From: Magnolia sinica
Lineage: Eukaryota > Streptophyta > Magnoliopsida > Magnoliales > Magnoliaceae
Direction: 5' to 3'
Length of the DNA stretch: 64,000 nt
Assembly (NCBI RefSeq): GCF_029962835.1
Contig: NC_080578.1
Span: 51,329,001-51,393,000 of the forward strand
Numbering within the stretch: the stretch's first letter is position 1; every line of letters starts with the position of its first letter. Position numbers and translations under genes: made by a program. Shown here one piece after another: positions 22,787 to 34,743 of this stretch. The notes beneath the pieces are model-generated. The model ran no database searches. It was not told the DNA's origin and was given only the letters and a program-made list of their open reading frames with translations.

Positions 22787-25700
22787 AATTCATACCTTCT
22801 CATATTCCTCAAGGATCTTAGGGTAGCTCTTTCTGACCTCAGCTTCAGATTCCCAAGTAGCCTCTTCCTCACTATGATGCGTCCACAGCACCTTCACAAG
22901 AGGGATAACCTTGCTATGCAAGACCTGCTCCTTCCTATCGAGAATACGCGTCGGTCGTAGTACATAAGTGGCATCCTCACTCAACTGTACTTGCTCCCAA
23001 CTAATAATATGCGAAGGATCAGGAACGTACTTCTTTAGCATAGAAACATGAAATACGTTATGCACGCCCGCAAGAGGTGTGGGCAAAGCAAGGCGGTATG
23101 CTACCGCTCCCACTCGATCTAGAACTTGAAATGGACCAATAAATCTTGGCGTCAGCTTCCCCTTCTTACCAAACCGCAAAACTCCCTTCATAAGAGAGAC
23201 CTTCAGAAATACATGGTCTCCAACCTCAAACTCAAGCGGTCGACGCCTCGTATCAGCATAACTCTTCTGCCTACTCTAGGCTGTCAGAAGTCGACGTCGA
23301 ATGATGTCAACTTTCTCTGAAGTCACCTGTACCAACTCCGGGCCAAGTAAACTACGCTTGCCAATTTTTGCCCAGCAATGTGATGCTCTACACGGGCGAC
23401 CATACAACACCTCATAGGGAGCCATGCCGATACTCGCTTGGAAACTGTTATTATATGCGAACTCTGCATACTGAAGACAATCATCCCAACTATCCTTGAA
23501 ATCCAAAACACAAGCTCGCAACATGTCTTCCAGGACCTGATTCACGCGTTCCGTCTGCCCATCTGTTTGTGGATGAAACGCGGTGCTGAACTTCAGTTTC
23601 ACACCCATCGCTTCCTGAATACGAGTCCAGAAGATAGATGTGAAACGCGTGTCTCTATCAGACATAATCTCCAGGGGAACTCCATGCAGACATACTATCT
23701 CCTTGATATACAACCTAGCCAACTCGTTTGCAGAGTTTGTGACTCTGATCGGTAAGAAATGTGCCGACTTCGTCAATCGGTCGACGATCACCCAAATAGA
23801 GTCATATCCATTCCTCGTTCTCGGCAACCCAGAAATAAAATCCATAGAGATGAAGTCTCACTTCCATTCTGCTATGGGCATGGGCTGCAGCAATCCAGGA
23901 GGTCGGCAATGCTCTGCCTTGACCTGCTGCCACGTGAGACAACGAGAAACAAACTCAGCAATCTGGACCTTCATATTATCCCACTAATAAGATCTCCTCA
24001 TATCCTGATACATCTTCGTGCTACCTGGATGCATCGTAAGCTTAGAACTATGGACTAACTCAAGAACCTCCCGTCTCAAGTCAGGGATGTCAGGAACACA
24101 TAACCGGCCACGAAATCGTAGGCCCCTATCAGAACTAACACTCCAGTCGGAGTTCTCATCTGTACCAACCCGCTTCCTCATCTTCACCAAAAGCTCATCT
24201 TCTGCCTGAGCTGCAACGATCTTCTCGTCGATAAGGGGTTGTACACGAACATGTGCAATAACCTCATACGGCTCAACCACAGTAAGCTTCTGCTCAAAAT
24301 CTCACACGAACTCCAACATATCCCACTCTACTATCATCAGCGGAGCCGCAAACTCAATAGCCTTCTTGCGACTCAACGCATCTGCCACAAGGTTCGCCTT
24401 GCCCGGATGGTAAGAAACATCGAACTTAAAGTCCTTCAATGTTTCCATCCATCGGCGCTGCCTCATATTCAAGTCACGCTGTGTGAAAATATACTTAAGG
24501 CTCTTGTGGTCGCAAAAGAGCTCGAACTCCTCACCATAGAGGTAATGTCTCCAAAGCTTTAATGCGAAAATGACAGCTGCTAACTCTCGGTCGTGCGTAG
24601 GGTAATTCTCTTCGTGTTTCCTCAACTGACGCGAAGCATAAGCAATCACCCTGTCCTTCTGCATAAGGACACAACCCAGGCCAATGCGAGAGGCGTCAGT
24701 ATAAATAATATACTTAACCCCTTGCTCTGGCAATACTAGCACAGGGGCGGACGTCAACTTGTCCTTCAGCTCCTGAAAAGCTAACTCCGCCTTCTCATTC
24801 CAAGAAAACTTCAAATCTTTCCGTGTCAACTGCGACAATGGTCTGGCAATCTTCGAGAAGTCTTGAATGAAGCGTCGATAATAGCCTGCAAGACCCAAAA
24901 AGCTCCTTACCTAAGTAACTGAACCAGGTTGTTTCCAGTCCTGCACTGCAGCTACCTTGGCAAGATTGACAGCTATCCCTTCCTTAGACACCACATGTCC
25001 CAGGAACTTGACTTCCTCTTTCCAAAAATCACACTTCTTGAACTACGTGAAAAGCTGATTCTTCCTGAGAGTATCCAAAACCGCTCTTAAGTGCTCCTCG
25101 TGTTCTTCCCGGCTCGCCGAGTAAATCAAGATGTCATCGATAAAAACAATGACGAATCGGAATAAGAATGGCCGAAAGACCCTGTTCATCAGATCCATAA
25201 ACACGGCCGGTGCGTTCGTAAGACCGAACGACATCACAAGGAACTCATAGTGACCGAAGCTAGTCCTGAAAGCGGTCTTCTACACATCCCCATCCTTAAT
25301 GCGCAACTGATGATACCCTGACTACAGATCAACCTTCAAAAAGTACCGTGCCCCCTTCAACTGATCCAACAGATCATTAATCCTGGGCAAATGGTACTTA
25401 TTCTTCACAGTTACCAAATTCAACCTACGATAATCAATACACAATCGCAAGGAACCATCCTTCTTCTTCACAAACAAGACAGGTGCTCCCCAAGGAGACA
25501 CACTAGGCTAAATAAAACCCAAATTCAGCAAACCATCTATCTGCTTCCTTAACTCCTTCATTTCATTCGGAGGCATACGATAGGTGGGTAATGAAATGGG
25601 CGCCCCACCTGGCATGAGGTCGATAACAAAATCAATCTCATGCTGAGGAGGTAATCCAGGAATCGACTCAAACACATCTTCAAACTCCTGAACTATCGCC

Positions 25701-27454
25701 GTGCTAACTAACGTCGATTCAGCCATACTCTCCAACAGAGAAGTATAATAATCAATACGAAAAGGGTAACTGACCTGAACTGGGAAAGTAACTGTCTCGC
25801 CCTCAGGTCCATGGATGGTCACTGACCTTGCTTCACAATCAAACTCAGCTCGCATCCTTGTGAGCCAATCCATACCCCTGATAACATCGTAATGATAAAG
25901 AGGTGCGACAAAGAAATCAACAAGGATCGTTCCACTTCCTAGATTGACCAAACAATCCATACAATGCTTGCCTGAAGTAGAGAAAATCCCCGTAGCGGTA
26001 GTAAGCGTCACTCCTTGCATAGGAACAGATCTCAAACCCAAACGCATAATTGCCGCATAAGATATAAGAGAAGTAGTGGACCTTGTATCCACCAACATAG
26101 AAACGGGAATACCTTCAATGTGCGCTGTCACCTCGAAGGATCTCGGCACCAAGTCAGACATAGGCGCATCAACTGAAAGCGCATGAACTCAAGCCTGCTG
26201 CTAACGATTCGGCGGAGGAACCATGGGCCGCTGAGGTGGCCTAAAGCTAGGAACTGCAGGTCTGAAGGATGGATGAGCTGGCGCTGAGCGAAGAGGTGGA
26301 GGAGAAATAACCTGAGGTATCGGACGGCTAATCCGCTGTGGTGGAGTAAAACCACTGGCCCGCATACGTGAAAAGAAAAAATGGTCCAAATGCCCCATCT
26401 TCCCATAATACGAACAGCGAAGATCAGCTCTCATCTGCTGAGCGGGCGGCGCTGAACGCCTAGAAGGAGAATCTGCTCACGGCCTCTTGCTGAGAAAGGT
26501 GCACCCTGAAAGTCCGGTCGCGGCCTAGGAGCCATTGGTGATCGCATGTGGGACGACCTGTCCCCGTCCTGCTCTGCTCGCAAGGACATGCTCACCAACT
26601 CCGCATAGGAAGAAATGCTAGCACAATAAATCTTTGATCGGATCTTAGGTCTCAATCCTTTAGAGAAACGGCCCATCCTCGTCCGCTGATCACCCAGAAT
26701 CAAAGGCACATACCGACCCAACTCAGTGAACCGATTCTCATACTCTGTCACCGACAGCCCTCCCTGGCGGAGGTGAAGAAACTCACTCTCCTTCTCATGT
26801 CGGTATGTAATCGAAAAATACTTCTCGTGGAAGCATGCCTCAAACGCCTGCCACGACCACACAAAACCTTCCTCGACAGTGTGAAGAACACTGTCCCACC
26901 ACAGACTGGCCTCCTTCTCAAACATGAAGGAGGTAAGCTCAACCTGCTCAACCTCTGAACAATGTAGCGGTCTCAGCATCTTAGAGATGTGATCGATCCA
27001 ATACTTGGCCTCCTCGGGTTTATGAGAACCGTAAATGTATGAGGTCGTAAGTGTTGAAATCGCTCAAAAGTGTCGCTCGCACTGGCGCTCCCAGATGGAG
27101 GCATAGGTGAAGCAGGCGGAGTCGCCCCCACTGACTGAGCAAAGATGCAGCCATGGAAGAGAGGAACTCTTGCTGGTGCTGGTGCTGCTGGTGCTAGTGC
27201 TGCTGCTGCTAAATCTGCTACTGCTGCATCAACAGCATCATCTGCTCAAACCTATCAGTAGGCGGAGCAAACGAAGATGCACGACTCGGCTCAGGAACCG
27301 AATGCGTGACTGGAGGAGCCATAGGTGTCGGCCCAACACCGGCATGAGACGGGCCCGCCTGTGGATCCGTCTGGCTATCGCTCAAGGGAGGAACCCCAAC
27401 AAGCGACTCAACCAAGGAGAGACGGGCCGAAGTCTTCGAACCCTTAGGAGGCAT
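22787..27454 (-). pseudogene. Tekay element 1 gag-pol remnant
   Basis: Starts MPPKGSKTSARL at 27,454, a typical Tekay Gag start. Parts in order: Gag capsid region (about 26,430-27,000, with SLWWDS and FSKGLRPKIRSK blocks) and zinc-knuckle area (about 26,350-26,430). Then aspartic protease (about 25,850-26,130), RT (about 25,000-25,640, with [13 protein letters not shown]) and RNase H (about 24,400-24,900, with DALSRKKA). Integrase has its zinc-binding N-terminal part at about 23,980-24,280, then the core (DFISGLPRTRNGYDSIWVIV, HPQTDGQTERVNQ) at 23,276-23,845. Last comes the Tekay GPF-like and chromodomain region (GPFQVLDRVGAVAYRLALP, IPLVKVLW..HSEEEATWE) at 22,787-23,191. The chromodomain is thought to steer chromovirus integration to heterochromatin. 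It is broken, with about ten breaks. Confidence 0.9.
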
Positions 27455-27744
27455 CCCTATATTCAACAGAGGATGCAACCTGTCAGATTCTACGTCCACT
27501 TAATCCATCCACACAACATTCACAACACTACTCCAAAGATAAACAACATGCATTCCATTAAACAAAATTATCGCAATACAAGTAGTGCAGCATTACATGA
27601 ATCACGACTAGGAAAGCATGTGAACCACAACATCTAACACTTCAAGCAACCACAAACAACTACAAACAACTCCAACTATAAAACCAACAACGACTACACA
27701 CAGAAAGAAACAACAAACAAAGCAAAGGATGGCTACAACGACAG
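27455..27744. other. Spacer between extra ORF and gag
   Basis: Non-coding, A/C-rich on the plus strand with repeated ACAAC words. No feature is recognised. It is the leader between the extra ORF and the gag start. Confidence 0.6.
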
Positions 27745-28977
27745 TTACTCGTCGAAATCAGGAGATGGAGGCGGGGCATCCTTATCCTGCAAGTAACACT
27801 GGATAGATTCCAGAGTTCGAGTCACCTTCTTAAACTTATGCTTCACAAAGCCTCGAAGATCCATAATATCCTAGCGTAGAACAGCCTGCCCTTCTTCAAG
27901 CAGAGCAATACGGGCATCTCTGGCAGTCTGCCCTGCGCTCTGCTCTAGCGCCATAGGAGGAGAGCTATCACTCGTATCCTGTGCCTCTACCTCTTCCTTG
28001 TCCTGCTCTGTTTCTTCCTCAATCTCAGCACCACCTTCAGCATAACTCTCTTCATCATCGCTCTCTGACTCATCCTCACTCTCTGAGGCATGTCGACCAG
28101 AACCAATCTCCATCTGCTTAAGGGTCGTCAGGCTAATATGACGAACAGGAACCGGCTTCTCTGCTCCAAGCCTATAGCCAAACTCATGAGTAAGCTTACA
28201 AATGAGGCGGCCAAAAGGAAGCGATTCGATCCTCCTAATCGAACGAGCGATGAGAATAATCTGGCGCAGGATGTACGTCGGCATACACAACTTCGCTTCT
28301 TGCCCCACCTAATACAGGAAATCTACCATAAGGTGCGTACACTTGCTGCGGTTGCTCCACCTTGGGTATACATTGAACGTACACATGTGGTGAAGAAAAC
28401 GGAAGTCGTCCATCATGTTAGTAGCCAGGAGACTTCTATTAGGCTGCTATTCGACCAGACGACTACACAAGGATCGGGTGCGACGATCCCTCTTCCGCAT
28501 ACTGTTCAAATTCTTCTTGCTGGCATGCACCTCACCAAGTGGCACATTCAGGAGTCGGGATATCAAAGCGACGTTGACTGTAACTTCCCAACCACTACCA
28601 TAAGGAATCTTGAACTGCAGAGGCTCCAGCGAAGGATTACGAATATTGGCATAAAAAGCTCGAATAGTACTTGCATTCGCACAATACTCGCCCTCAAACA
28701 AAGGACACCAACCAGCCCCTTCCAGGCGCTCCAACAATAGGAACTTTCCATACAGCCGCGGATCAACATGAGCCTCAAAATGGACTCTATAGCCTTCATA
28801 GACTCCATGCGATAGCTCCGCCAGCAGGGTTCTACCAATGGGAGCTCGAGGATCAAGGTCCCGCTTGGTCTAGAATTCACGAGTGGCGGACATGCTCACG
28901 GCGGCACCTCTCGGCCTCCGTGCACGGGTTGGGCGGCTAGGCCCGGCATCATCCACAGGCACTCTCTTCTTCCCCAT
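27745..28977 (-). pseudogene. Extra ORF upstream of gag (plant-transposon-protein-like)
   Basis: A region of about 410 codons beginning MGKKRVPVDDAGPSRPTRAR at 28,977 and ending SPDFDE at 27,745. N-terminal tail is basic and Pro/Arg-rich. Next comes a globular part with RAFYANIRNP, VALISRLLNVPLGE and LPFGRLICKLTHEFG. These resemble the Pfam family named 'putative plant transposon protein' (PF20167, from memory). After that come an acidic Glu/Ser/Asp-rich linker, a helical likely coiled-coil segment and a Pro/acidic tail. The function is unknown. The position, between the primer-binding site and gag, is not standard for Tekay. A similar ORF is cut by the window edge in the second Tekay element, and another lies 3' in the Copia element at 43,884-45,132. 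It is broken by several breaks. Confidence 0.65.
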
Positions 28978-29853
28978 CAAAGAAAGAAGGGTAGAAATGA
29001 AAAAGATGGTCGTGATAAGCTCAAAGAGGGCCATGAGAAATGAGAGAAAGAGAGAAATAGGAAGATGGTGAAACTTCCACACACTAGAGATCCCAAAAGA
29101 GGACTTGAGAGCCCAAATGAGAAGAAAAGGAAAGGGAAACAGCAAAGGAAGGTGAAGTTTTGAGATAGGGTGATGGGGCTTGTACAAAAATGGAGGAAGA
29201 AGAAGATTTGGAGAAGATTTGGAAGAGTTTGGAGAAGGATTTCAAGAAAAGGAGAGCTTAGGAGGGAGGTTTGTGAAGGAAGTAGGGTGTAGGAAGGGTT
29301 TAAAATAGCAAACCGTGGAGGGGTGGGTCACATAAGGCCAAACATGCATCGGCCCAAGCCGACCCGCCTGGCCTGGCCCGTTGATCGGCGAGGCCTCGCC
29401 GAGCTGGCGAAGGCATCTCCAGTCTCTGGACCTTCCGGTGATGCCTCGCCGTTTGGGCGAGGTCCTCCTGGTCCCTTAGCTCCCAAAAGATGTGGTTCCC
29501 CCCTTGGGCCCCACTGGAAATGCCCCGATCGGCCCCTTGCATGATTCGACGCCTATCGGGCCATTCGGGCAGAAATATGATTCAAACAGAGATTTCTTAA
29601 AGGTTTAAGGGTTGAAATAGGATGATAAACCATCTAAACTCATTAATAGATGGTTTAAGAAAGGTTTCGGGTCGCTGTGTGTGATCAGGAGAGAGCACAG
29701 ACTCGATCTCAGCGAACATTTTCAGTAAACTTTCACCGATATAAGCTACGGAACACAAACACACAATCTACGATAGACGCGCACCCAAATACACTAAAGT
29801 GGCGACAGCGTGCGGTGTGTGACCATAACCCAAGTCTGGTTTAATCCAGATCA
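28978..29853. other. Tekay element 1 leader (untranslated)
   Basis: The region between primer-binding site and extra ORF. It contains a purine-rich stretch (29,030-29,290 on plus, CT-rich on minus) and a GC-rich block around 29,340-29,540 with GGCGAGG/CCTCGCC words. No coding sequence is supported. Confidence 0.6.
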
Positions 29854-29866
29854 TTCTCTGATACCA
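29854..29866 (-). other. Primer-binding site, Tekay element 1
   Basis: The minus strand reads TGGTATCAGAGAA three bases after the 5' LTR end, complementary to the 3' end of initiator Met-tRNA as usual in plant LTR elements. Confidence 0.88.
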
Positions 29867-29869
29867 ACT

Positions 29870-32800
29870 TGTAACGCCCTGAAATTCGGGAGTCGAGCAT
29901 AACTCAGCTCCCGAGTTCCAAAACATCACTTATGCAACATATTTAATGATGGATGTATGTTGTCTGAATTAGTGCATAAAACATGGAATAGATTAAGCCA
30001 AAGCACAGATATAATTCAGGGATAAGTGAAGAAAGCAAGCGGAAGACTTATAGAAATATGTGTACAAGTGCAAATCCCTGAAGTACATATACATACCAGG
30101 TCGTAATGTAAGTGTTGCTATCAAAATTATAAGTATCAAATTACATCATTTAATTTCCCAAAAGAAATCCCAGCATCCTGCGCATCAGAATGAGGCTCAC
30201 TAGAACCCGTCTGAAAACTGCATAAAAGAGAAAGCAGCCTCATCATCATCCATATCCCGCTCTGCCTCAGAGGTCGCATCCACATCTGTAACATCAGCAG
30301 CTAAGACAGAGTCTGGTGGGTGTTTAACACCGCCCCAGAACGTGGGAGTGAGTGATCAACTCAGTGGAACAATAAGGCAAAGGTTAACATGTTATCAGTT
30401 CAATCAAGCAGTAATGATAAAGCAAAACAATTAAACATGTCCTAAGTACTCTTGTTAATGCAAAGATGTATGCAGAATGATGCGTGCCCTCACGCGTACA
30501 CCCTCAGCGTCTTCATCTTACGTTCGCATGACACCACCTCAAAGTGCGCCACGTCTACAAAGCACATGCAAATGCAGTGCATGAATATGATTACTAAGTT
30601 GTTATTAGTCCTTTTTATATAGTAGGATTGGGAAGCTAAGATACCATCCTCATATCACCATCCAAACAGTGATCCATTCTAGGGTCGTCAATCCTAGGCA
30701 TCTCATACGATCATATGGTTTCAGGTCGTTGCAAAAGGGCTTGTCACCAATCAATGCACGCCTATCATACCTTCGTTACTACACCAAGGCTCGTCACCTC
30801 AATGCGGTATCCAGGCATGCTCAAGGTCACTACAAAGGGCTCGTCACTAATCAATGTAGGCTGACGGCATGAATATAGTGTCCCATACCACCATAATCGG
30901 CTCACGAGTTTAGTTGCTCACTGGTCACTATGGGGAGGCTCGTCACCCCAGTGTAGGCCGACAGCTCGACCACGGTGTCCCATACCACCATGTCCGGCTC
31001 ATGAGTCTTAGCGGATCAAGGTACCATGGTTATCAAGATTTCATTGGTAAGTTCGGTACCCTAGATTCAAACAGTAGCGTCCATACATGGTGAACATCCA
31101 TCGGACATTCGATTTACTTGACGAACTCGACTGGCACGAGCGCATGTTGGGTTGAACGACATAGAGTGCGCAAACACTCCGCGTGGCCAAACCACTGCCG
31201 ATAACTCTAATATGACTCGGGTTCGTCTAATCACATCCTACGTAGCGAAAGCAACCTCAACCACGATCTTAAGGCCGATTACCGATTTCCTGGACTAATG
31301 CATAGTCCCACACACATTACACTACAACAGATATTCGTATTGAATGTAAAACAGTAAAGGAACAACAACTCAAATCATGCGGTACATAAGCATTTGAAGA
31401 ATATCAACTTAACATAAATGTAAGCATAAGTAATGCTTGAAATTAAACAACAAGGAATGTAACTTGCAAGAAGGAAATCATATACACTAATGGGAGAGTT
31501 GAGAATTGCTTCTCAACGCCCATACTAGGTTGATATATCATACTTTAGGTCATTCAGACATTTCTACAAACACTTAGAATACATAACGCAACATACATGA
31601 CATATATTGAAATACACACATTTGGACAATTCCTTTTACCACGGAGTTGTCACACATACATCTAGCATACATACATGACAAATAATCATGGCAAACACAT
31701 GTTCATAATTTATACGCATACGGTACTTTATACATACACATAGAATACACAAATCTCAATGTAACACATGCATATCAAGAACGCAAAGTAAACACAACAT
31801 TAGGCATATGAAATCTCATCCATAACAAGAATAAATTATTCACTAGCATTGAAAGCCTTGAAAACCATAACCTATACACTTAAAGTCCGCACCTTAAGCC
31901 AGAAAAGAACACCGAATTGATTTCAGACGAGTTGTCTTCGTCAACGCCGACAAGATAACCTAAGACAAGAATAGAAATGAGATACAACAACACCAAGACT
32001 ATTCTAAGCTCTAACACAGATTAGGGTTAGGTTAACTTACCCAAAGATGAACTTAGAATCACCGGAATAACAATTCAAAAGCGAAGGTTTAAGGATGAAG
32101 AAGAACAGGAAAGAATCTAAGATGATTCACCAACTTCTCTCTCACTTTCTCTCTCTTTTCCTTTCTCTTTCCAAGCTAAGGTTAGGAAATTCGTATGGAA
32201 AAAAAGAGCTAGGGTTTCAAGGTTTATAAATAGGCCTAACAACATTGATGAAAATAACCCAAGGGCCAAGGTATACTTAGGGTATAACCAAAACCAGCCT
32301 CTCACGATCCAACGAAGCACTTCTGGTGGGCCTATTACCACGAAAGGTCGGACTTAAGCTCATTGACCATGGATCTAGGTTAAGCTGAGTTTTTGTACTA
32401 ACCAGATCTTCAGATCAGCCATGGCGGACGACGCTCAATTCAACGGTCACTGAATCTCAATCAAGTCCACAAGCACAAGGACATGCTTGGGCCACCTTCC
32501 CTGATCAGAGGGTGAAATTGGGTCAGAATCTAACGGTCAGATTGTTTAAAATCGTCGCGCAAGTGACACGACTCAGATTTCATAAAATCTCATTAAATTT
32601 CCAACCGTTCTCACACTCTTCACTCCGAACTCAATCAAATCGACCCAGAACATCACATGGACTTGATTTTCGAGGTGATGGTCAAGCCCAACATGGTGAC
32701 CGCAACATCCTAAGATCATCGCTATCGGACTTTCGACGCGTGGTCCAGGTTTGATCCAGAACTTCCAAAAATTCTCCAGAACAACTGGATATAGCGATGG

Positions 32801-32965
32801 ATCCCAGATTTCAAAGTAACATAGCGCTAACTAATCTACAAGTTTTGAGTCATGCAGATACAATTTAAAGTGATTAATGCAGATTTCACAAGCAATCGAG
32901 TATAGCGTTAATTACTCCAAAAGCTACTAAGGAAAGATTAGCACAAAATTTTCAGGGTCATTACA
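29870..32965 (-). repeat. Tekay element 1, 5' LTR
   Basis: 3,096 bp, near-identical to 19,672-22,753 with the same ends (TGTAACGCCC...GGTCATTACA). The TATA-like block on minus is at about 32,222-32,236 (GGCCTATTTATAAACC). The GGCTCGTCACC units recur at the same spacing. Confidence 0.92.
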
Positions 32966-33989
32966 TATAGCCTTAGTGTGGAAGATAGCATTCATGCCTT
33001 ACAACACATAGCCTTGGTACGGCAGAAATCATTAATGCCTCGCATCGTATAGCCTTGGTATGGCTGACAACATTGTACCAGTCCCCGGTGATGATCCCAG
33101 AGCTGTTCGGTACTGGTATTATGACATCCTATCACTATTGTGCACGTGGGCAGGCACATGTGGGCTAACGCTGATGTGGGCGGGGCTTGAGGGCCTGGGT
33201 GAGCTACTAGTGGTTAGTAGGCTACTGTGCTGGCAGGATACTATGCAGGGGTTGCGTACTCAGCATTTGACTCATTCATTCATTCATTCATTATCCACTT
33301 GGGCTGGATGTGTGCAACCAAGTTATTATGTGTACCTTCGCAATGGCCAAGATTTCGGTTAGGGTGTGCGACCAACCTTAGATAAGGAGTTTACCACACT
33401 GAGTCTAACTATCCAAATTTATATATGAGACTGGTTTGGATAGAAGTCCCTCATGATGAATCCCACAGCTTGCGCTACCACGTACTATCATCCCGACTAC
33501 ACACTCCAGCTCTGCCATTGCCCTTCCATCGTATGTCATATAGTAGAAAATAAAATCTAATTATCATATTCATGATGATTGGTTATTTTAATGATTCATG
33601 GTCGCTTGTTGAGTGACATGTCAATTATTGATGTCATGTTCATAATAAATTGTGTAGTTATACGACATGCTTAATTGATAACCTGCTCACATATGATAAC
33701 ATGCTTGGTTGATAACATGCCCATGGTTGTTTTGGATGTCTTCACGGGAGTGCCCTGATAAGATGTGTTTTACTCTCGGCATGCAGTAGACACACGAGCT
33801 GTGGTTTTCTCATACGTATGACTTAGTTTTTTAGGATGCATACAAGAGTTGTTGGAGTTTGCTATTGTTTCCTTTGTTACTATTGAGCTAGTGCACCATA
33901 TTATGTGTAACATGTCGAATAGGTTCGTCTCTTCGATATGAGTTGATACCATGTACCAAATGTGTAATCACCTAAACAGATTAACTATG
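32966..33989 (+). repeat. Giant-LTR family, inverted copy, second part
   Basis: This continues 14,527-19,671 beyond the Tekay element. It is the reverse complement of about 10,440-11,470. CCGGTGATGATCCCAG near 33,088 matches the inverted CATCACCGGGGACTAG near 11,342. It stops at an oligo-A tract (33,990-33,998), about 150 bp short of the expected LTR 3' end. Confidence 0.75.
33267..33292. repeat. (ATTC)n microsatellite
   Basis: About six CATT units in a row, interior to the giant LTR. Confidence 0.85.
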
Positions 33990-34743
33990 AAAAAAAAAGG
34001 AATACATATGAAGGGTTTGGATATGATGCTCATCATGGTGGATCATACTGATATGGGCCACTTTGCTGACTACCATAGATATAAATACATACACCCAAGA
34101 ACTCCACACCAATGGGGTCCGCACATATCAAGAAGATAAAAAGAGGAAGAAAGAGGAGGATGAGGATAATGGAAGGGGGGTATAGACTCACCTCACTGGT
34201 AGATGGTTGGATGATGATGTGTGGTCCACTCCCTCTTGATTAATGGTGGGCCGCACCTTGGCCCCACTCTCTCTCACTCTCTCTAAAAATCTCATAATTG
34301 TTCTAAGTATAGGAAAAGAATAAGTGCAAGAGAGCTCCTACTCTTATAAAGGGAATTGGGGGTTGAGGTGGCAAGATGATATGACAAGTTTATGGGATCT
34401 TGTTGGTACTAAAGGTGAGGTGGAGTGTGATGTATGGTATGGGTAGTGGATGGATAAGGTGGATGGTGCTAAACATGCATTGGCCAAGATAGAAGAGATC
34501 TAGACATGGATTGGCTAATGGATGGATAAGGGTTCTGGGTTGTAGGTGACGCATAGCGGATGATGAGTGGAGTGTTGCAATTCGTTGTTTGAAGTGATGT
34601 TGCACAAATTAAGACATGTATTGGATGCATCTATAGGATGAGGTGGACATGAGCCATGATTAGTTTCTAAGGCATGGGGAGAGAGCTAATGATAGGTTTT
34701 GGGATAGAATCCAATTTTGTTTTGTACTGCTTGTCTTATATGT
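33990..34743 (-). repeat. Giant-LTR family, right part (U3 side) on minus strand
   Basis: The reverse complement of about 14,930-15,645. It includes a promoter-like CTTTATAAGAGTAGGAGC on the minus strand (about 34,335-34,355) and a GAGAGAGTGAGAGAG block (about 34,265). It resumes at 39,413 after the inserted solo LTR. The first 45 bp repeat the sequence at 14,464-14,525. Confidence 0.75.

Larger units (their letters stand above)
19672..32965 (-). mobile_element. Tekay (Del) chromovirus, complete but broken
   Basis: This 13.3-kb Ty3/gypsy element has LTRs at 19,672-22,753 and 29,870-32,965. The 5-bp target duplication is TATGG (19,667-19,671) / TATAG (32,966-32,970). A primer-binding site for initiator Met-tRNA (rc TGGTATCAGAGAA) lies next to the right LTR, and a polypurine tract lies next to the left. 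Internal order on the minus strand is extra ORF, gag, protease, RT, RNase H, integrase, chromodomain. All expected parts are present, but the coding region is broken by about a dozen breaks. By eye the LTRs differ by about 3% over the first few hundred bases, mostly transitions. This suggests insertion within the last few million years (rate-dependent inference). The target was the inverted copy of the giant LTR. Confidence 0.92.

Noticed and set aside
29300-29544. A GC-rich block with two overlapping ORFs in the Tekay leader, considered as a captured host gene piece.
   Set aside because: It has no splice signals or recognisable domain. The GC-rich words are internally repetitive.
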